64,000 nt of DNA, taken from NCBI RefSeq assembly GCF_009829925.1, contig NZ_SNVJ01000008.1, positions 100,924-164,923 on the forward strand. The letters are read 5' to 3'. Positions within the stretch are counted from its first letter, which is position 1. Each line of letters begins with the position of its first letter. Both the position numbers and the translations under genes were made by a program. Shown here piece by piece: positions 60,366 to 64,000 of this stretch. The notes below the pieces were generated by a model. The model did not search any database and was not told the DNA's origin. It saw only the letters and a list, made by a program, of their open reading frames with translations. Source of the DNA: Teichococcus coralli (lineage in GTDB: Bacteria; Pseudomonadota; Alphaproteobacteria; Acetobacterales; Acetobacteraceae).

Positions 60366-61580
60366 CTAGGCGGCCGGGAGATGCAGCAGCAAGCCTTTGA
60401 GATAGGCCGTTTCCGGCAGCAACGGGTGCACCGGGTGGTCCGGCCCGGCACCTGTGGTTGCCAGCAGGCGCGCCGGCCGCCGCGTGCGGCTGACGCCATG
60501 CGCCACGGCGTCCGTGAAGTCGCCCACCGGAACGTGATGCGAGCAGGAGGCAATGAACAGGAAGCCACCGGGTGCCACCAGCCCCGCGCAGATCCGCGCC
60601 AGCTTGGCATAGGCGCGCATCGCCGCCGGATGATCCTTGCGCGACTTGGCGAAGGCAGGCGGGTCCGCCACCACGACGTCGAACCGCTTGCCCTGCCCCA
60701 GCAATTTCTCGAGCGTTTCCAGCGCTTCCCCGCGCATCGTTGAGACGCGGTCTGCGAACCCATGACGGCGTGCGGTATCCGCCGCGAGGGCCAGTGCCGG
60801 CTCGCTGCGGTCGAGCAGCGCCACGCTCTCGGCACCGGCGGCGGCCGCCAGCAGGCCGAAGCCGCCGGTGTGGCAGAAGGCGTCCAGCACCGTGCCGCCT
60901 TGAGCCAGCGCCGCCACGCGCGCGCGGTTCTCCCGCTGGTCGAAGAACCAGCCGGTCTTCTGGCCGGAGAGCAGGTCGAGGGAGAATTCCAGCCCGCCTT
61001 CCCGCACCCGTGCGGTGGCATCCTCGCCGAGCAGCAGCCGGCTTTCCTCCGGCAGGCCCTCCAGCCGCCGCACCCCTGCGTCGTTCCGGGCGACGACCAC
61101 GCGCGGCGCGACCAGCGCCCGCAGCGCCTCGACCAGCAGCGGCGTCGCGCGCTCCATCGCCGCCGTGTTGGCCTGCAGCGCGAGCGCATCGCCATAGCGG
61201 TCGATCACCAGGCCAGGCAGGCCGTCCGCCTCGGCATGGACCAGCCGGTAGAAGGGCTGGCCGACCATCCGGTCCCGCAAGGCCAGGCATTCCGCGAGGC
61301 GGTTGCGGAAGAAGCGCCCATCCAGCGCGACCTCGGGATGCGGCGAAAGGTAGCGGGCGGCGATCAGGCTGTGCGGGTTGAACAGCCAGGTGCCGTGCCG
61401 CACGCCGTCATCCCCCTCCAGCCGCACCGGCGTGCCCGGCGGCAGCGCGCGCACCTCCGGCGCCATGGCGATCTCGTTGGAGAAGGCCCAGGGATGCCCG
61501 CCCTTCACGCGGCGGTCGCGCCCGGGGAGCAGACGCAGCAAGGGGCGCGCGGAGGGGGTGTCGAGGGGTTCGGCCGTCAT
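60366..61580 (-). CDS. rlmI: Class I SAM-dependent rRNA methyltransferase (RlmI-like)
   Basis: This 404-residue protein has an N-terminal PUA-like RNA-binding region (RLLPGRDRRVKGGHPWAFSN), a middle EEHEE domain (LVHAEADGLPGLVIDRYGDA) and a Rossmann methyltransferase fold with VLDAFCHTGGFGLLAAAAGA, VVVADPPAFAKSRKD and FIASCSHHV. This is the RlmI architecture, which makes 5-methylcytosine 1962 in 23S rRNA, although the exact base cannot be proven. The catalytic Cys of the family fits the SCSHH motif. It lies alone on the minus strand, convergent with tam. Confidence 0.92.
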   Translation of the reverse strand: MTAEPLDTPSARPLLRLLPGRDRRVKGGHPWAFSNEIAMAPEVRALPPGTPVRLEGDDGVRHGTWLFNPHSLIAARYLSPHPEVALDGRFFRNRLAECLALRDRMVGQPFYRLVHAEADGLPGLVIDRYGDALALQANTAAMERATPLLVEALRALVAPRVVVARNDAGVRRLEGLPEESRLLLGEDATARVREGGLEFSLDLLSGQKTGWFFDQRENRARVAALAQGGTVLDAFCHTGGFGLLAAAAGAESVALLDRSEPALALAADTARRHGFADRVSTMRGEALETLEKLLGQGKRFDVVVADPPAFAKSRKDHPAAMRAYAKLARICAGLVAPGGFLFIASCSHHVPVGDFTDAVAHGVSRTRRPARLLATTGAGPDHPVHPLLPETAYLKGLLLHLPAA

Positions 61581-61599
61581 GCGCCGGGGATTAGGGCAG

Positions 61600-62577
61600 C
61601 TATCCCCGCAGCGCCAGCACCACGCCGCTCATCGTCAGCGCCAGCGCCACGGCCTGCCGCCAGCCCAGTGCTTCGCCCAGCGCCGCCGCGCCCACCAGCA
61701 CGCTGACCAGCGGCGCCGCCAGGACGCCCATGGCGGCCGTGCTCGCCGGCAGCCGCCGCAGCGCCGCGAACCAGGTCATGTAGCAGATCGAGAGCGGCAG
61801 GATCGCCATGAAGGCCAGCGCTGCCCAGGCCTGCGTTGAGACCTCCTTCCAGGCCGGCCGCTCCAGCAGAACGGCGCCGGCGAGAACCGGAAGGCAGCCA
61901 AGCCCGACCTGCCAGATCACCGTGGCCACGGGATGCAGGCGCAGCGGCCGGCGCTTGGTGGTCACGGCGCCGAGGGCGAAGCAGATCGCCGCCGCCATGA
62001 CCAGCAGAACGCCCGGCAGCTTCTCGGCGCCACCGCTGACGGGGCCACCCGTCATCAGCAGCGCCACGCCGCCGAGGCCGAGCAGCAACGCCAGCAGCCG
62101 GGCGGGGGTGGGCCGTTCGCCCAGCACCGGCCAGGCCAGCAGCGCCGCCCAGACGGGCATGGTATAGGCCACCACGGCGCCCTCGCCGGCCGGCAGCCAG
62201 AGCAGGCCAAGCGTGGAAAGCCCCATCCAGCCGCCGACGTTCAGCAGGCCGGCCAGGGCCACGGCGCCGCGCTCCGAGGCCGGCAGGCGCAGCGGCACCC
62301 GTGCCAGGCTGGCCACCAGGGTGAGGCCGCCGGTGGCCAGCAACGCCGTCACGGCGCGGGCGGTCAGCGGCGGCAGGTCATGCAGCACCAGCTTCAGGGC
62401 GGGCCAGTTCAGGCCCCATCCGACCGCGGTGATGGCCAGGAACAAGAGACCGAGCCGGCGGTGGCCGGTGGCCGGAACGTCAGTCGAGATAACCCGGCTC
62501 CTCGCGCGCCAGGATGCGCTTGATGCTCTCCAGGTGCAGTCGGGCGCTCTCGCGGTCGCCCTCGCGCATCTGGTCAT
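61600..62577 (-). CDS. EamA/DMT-family transporter
   Basis: This drug/metabolite transporter has about ten transmembrane segments in two EamA repeats, the first starting RRLGLLFLAITAVGWGLNWP and the second GVLLVMAAAICFALGAVTTK, with YMTWFAALRRLPASTAAMGV near the end. The substrate is unknown. The only in-frame ATG, 62577, lies 98 bases inside the aldolase gene and gives about 40 unconserved residues first. The true start is probably nearer 62445 (a TTG); no ribosome binding site decides it. It follows the aldolase on the same strand. Confidence 0.85.
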   Translation of the reverse strand: MTRCARATARAPDCTWRASSASWRARSRVISTDVPATGHRRLGLLFLAITAVGWGLNWPALKLVLHDLPPLTARAVTALLATGGLTLVASLARVPLRLPASERGAVALAGLLNVGGWMGLSTLGLLWLPAGEGAVVAYTMPVWAALLAWPVLGERPTPARLLALLLGLGGVALLMTGGPVSGGAEKLPGVLLVMAAAICFALGAVTTKRRPLRLHPVATVIWQVGLGCLPVLAGAVLLERPAWKEVSTQAWAALAFMAILPLSICYMTWFAALRRLPASTAAMGVLAAPLVSVLVGAAALGEALGWRQAVALALTMSGVVLALRG

Positions 62578-63268
62578 AGGTCCGCTGCGCCAGCTCGGCC
62601 GGCACCGGCTTGAGGGTGCGCCCGGTGGCCTGGGCCATCCGCTGCACCTCGCAGGCGCGCTCCAGGTAGTAGAGATCGTCCCAGGCCTCGGCGATGCTGG
62701 GGCCGACCACCATCACCCCATGGTTCTTCATGAAGACGATGTCCGCCTCGCCCATGGTGGCGGCGATGCGGTCACCCTCCGCCTCGTCGAGCGCCAGGCC
62801 GTTGTAGTCCTCGTCCACCGCCGTGCGGCCGTAGAACTTCAGCGCCGACTGCCCGGCCCAGACCAGCGGCGGCCCCTCCAGCATGGAGAGCGCCGTGGCA
62901 TTCGGCATGTGGGTGTGGAAGGCCGCCTGGGCGCGCGGGTGCTTCATGTGCAGCCGGCCATGGATGAAGAAGGCCGTCGCCTCGGGCATCCCCTCGCCGG
63001 CCACCACGTTGCCGTGGAAGTCGCAGATCAGCAGGCGCGAGGCGGTGATCTCAGAGAAGGCCCAGCCATAGGGATTGACCAGGAAGAGGTCCTCCCGCCC
63101 TGGCACCATCGCCGAGAGGTGGTTGCAGATGCCCTCGTGCAGGCCCATCCGTGCCGCCATGCGGAAGCAGGCGGCGAGATCCACCCGTGCCTGGTGGACC
63201 GCCTCCTGGTCCAGGTCGGAGTTGCGCAGGACGGCGGGGGCACGCGGGGCGCCGAGGGCATGGGCCAT
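62480..63268 (-). CDS. Class II aldolase/adducin family protein
   Basis: This 262-residue zinc-dependent aldolase-fold protein starts at ATG 63268, which has GGAG upstream at 63279-63276. Metal-binding residues are visible: His in HMKHPRAQAAFHTHMP, the His/Glu pair in LDEAEGDRIAATMGEAD and the late FMKNHGVMVVGPS. The opening RVDLAACFRMAARMGLHEGI, NHLSAMVPG matches family members acting on sugar phosphates or decarboxylating acids. It cannot be assigned to fucA, araD or a decarboxylase from sequence alone. It is divergent from the carbamoylase gene. Confidence 0.9.
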   Translation of the reverse strand: MAHALGAPRAPAVLRNSDLDQEAVHQARVDLAACFRMAARMGLHEGICNHLSAMVPGREDLFLVNPYGWAFSEITASRLLICDFHGNVVAGEGMPEATAFFIHGRLHMKHPRAQAAFHTHMPNATALSMLEGPPLVWAGQSALKFYGRTAVDEDYNGLALDEAEGDRIAATMGEADIVFMKNHGVMVVGPSIAEAWDDLYYLERACEVQRMAQATGRTLKPVPAELAQRTYDQMREGDRESARLHLESIKRILAREEPGYLD

Positions 63269-63360
63269 GGGGAACTCCTCCGGGCGGGGCCGAGGCCCGC
63301 AGGCTTGCAGAGGCCATGGCGGGCGGCAAGATGGCGTCGGCTCAAGCAAGGGGATTTCCG

Positions 63361-64000
63361 ATGTCTGTCAGCACGACCTCCGGCACCAATCAGCGGATCG
63401 ACGCCAAGCGCCTGTGGGACAGCCTGATGAGCATGGCGGAGATCGGCGCCACGCCGAAGGGCGGCGTGCGGCGCCTGACGCTGACGGAGGTGGACAAGGC
63501 TGGCCGGCAGCGCTTCACCGAGTGGTGCGAGGCGCTGGGACTGAAGGTGCGGGTGGACGCCATCGGCAACATGTTCGCCCGCCGCGAGGGGCGTGACCCC
63601 GCCCGCAAGCCGGTGCTGCTGGGCAGCCACCTGGACAGCCAGCCCTCCGGCGGCAAGTTCGACGGCGCGCTGGGCGTCATCGCCGGGCTGGAGGTGATGC
63701 GCAGCCTGCACGACCTCAACATCCAGACCGAGGCGCCGATCGAGCTGGTGAACTGGACCGACGAAGAAGGCAGCCGCTTCGGCCACTCCCTGATGGGCAG
63801 TGGCGTCTGGGCCGGCATCTATACGCAGGACAAGGCCTACGGCCTGAAGGACGTGGACGGCGTGACCGTCAGCGAGGCGCTGGACGCCATCGGCTACAAG
63901 GGGCCGGAACCGGCGAGGCCCTTTCCCGCCGACGCCTATTTCGAGCTGCATATCGAGCAGGGCCCGATCCTGGAGCGCGAGAACAAGCAGATCGGCATCG
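63361..64000 (+). CDS. M20-family N-carbamoyl amino acid hydrolase / allantoate amidohydrolase, 3'-truncated
   Basis: The first 213 residues are visible; the gene runs off the right edge. It begins MSVSTTSGTNQRIDAKRLWD and has GGVRRLTLTEVDKAGRQRFT, the metal-binding PVLLGSHLDSQPSGGKFDGA and the WTDEEGSRFGHSLMGSGVW catalytic-Glu region, then YFELHIEQGPILERE. These are the hallmarks of the hydantoinase/carbamoylase (AllC/HyuC) branch of M20, which splits N-carbamoyl amino acids or ureido compounds. Substrate choice needs the missing part. The aldolase on the other side of the 92-bp gap may share a divergent promoter. Confidence 0.9.
   Translation, partial: MSVSTTSGTNQRIDAKRLWDSLMSMAEIGATPKGGVRRLTLTEVDKAGRQRFTEWCEALGLKVRVDAIGNMFARREGRDPARKPVLLGSHLDSQPSGGKFDGALGVIAGLEVMRSLHDLNIQTEAPIELVNWTDEEGSRFGHSLMGSGVWAGIYTQDKAYGLKDVDGVTVSEALDAIGYKGPEPARPFPADAYFELHIEQGPILERENKQIGI

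Overview
The window looks like chromosome of a high-GC alphaproteobacterium, most likely an acetic-acid-bacteria relative (Acetobacteraceae, Roseomonas-like). The evidence is the very GC-rich third codon positions, the pyrB-pyrC'-plsY-dprA-topA-rnr order, the rpmH-rnpA-yidD-yidC-yihA-argB order, and an Hsp20 gene followed by a DUF1150 gene. This is inference from gene content and order; no database search was possible. About the first 25 kb are accessory DNA and the rest is ordinary chromosome.

1-8747: a two-gene, translationally coupled operon, cut at the left edge of the window. It encodes a giant protein (over 2350 residues) with a STAND-like P-loop ATPase near the C-terminus, and a 552-residue protein ending in a polynucleotide-kinase-like P-loop domain. 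I recognise neither as part of a named system. The layout resembles anti-phage defence operons and is the best candidate for something undescribed. 8748-9560: an inverted repeat and broken IS66 and IS3 fragments. 9709-11058: a P4-type integrase.

11278-25361: a probable 14-kb integrative and mobilisable element, bounded by a 14-bp direct repeat. In order it holds a DUF6538-type tyrosine integrase, a GC-hairpin cluster that could be oriT, a Mob_Pre/MobV relaxase, an unknown gene, a complete type I restriction-modification system (hsdS, hsdM, hsdR on the minus strand), overlapping small ORFs, a serine resolvase/invertase and a Rep-like HUH endonuclease with a hairpin in its leader. The integrase, relaxase and Rep would supply integration, transfer and replication; the R-M genes are the cargo. 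The two integrases are divergent around the left repeat, so two elements may sit in tandem.

25546-64000: housekeeping DNA. Modules are: an amidohydrolase and cytochrome b561; def-fmt-truA-nudix (minus); hsp20-DUF1150 with a heat-shock-like promoter; tRNA-Thr(CGT); a GST-like oxidoreductase; gatCAB (minus); ruvX; a tight plus-strand run pyrB-pyrC'-plsY-dprA-topA-rnr-S41 protease, then rpmG; a PleD-type diguanylate cyclase; the minus-strand run rpmH-rnpA-yidD-yidC-yihA-argB-dapD-dapE plus a membrane protein; and then a TVP38-family membrane protein, a flavoprotein disulfide reductase, 3-hydroxybutyrate dehydrogenase, trans-aconitate methyltransferase, an RlmI-like methyltransferase, an EamA transporter, a class II aldolase and a truncated M20 carbamoylase/amidohydrolase. 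Oddities here are a dihydroorotase homologue lacking its metal ligands, a 12-bp tandem repeat inside RNase R, and a membrane-protein gene that may start at CTG.
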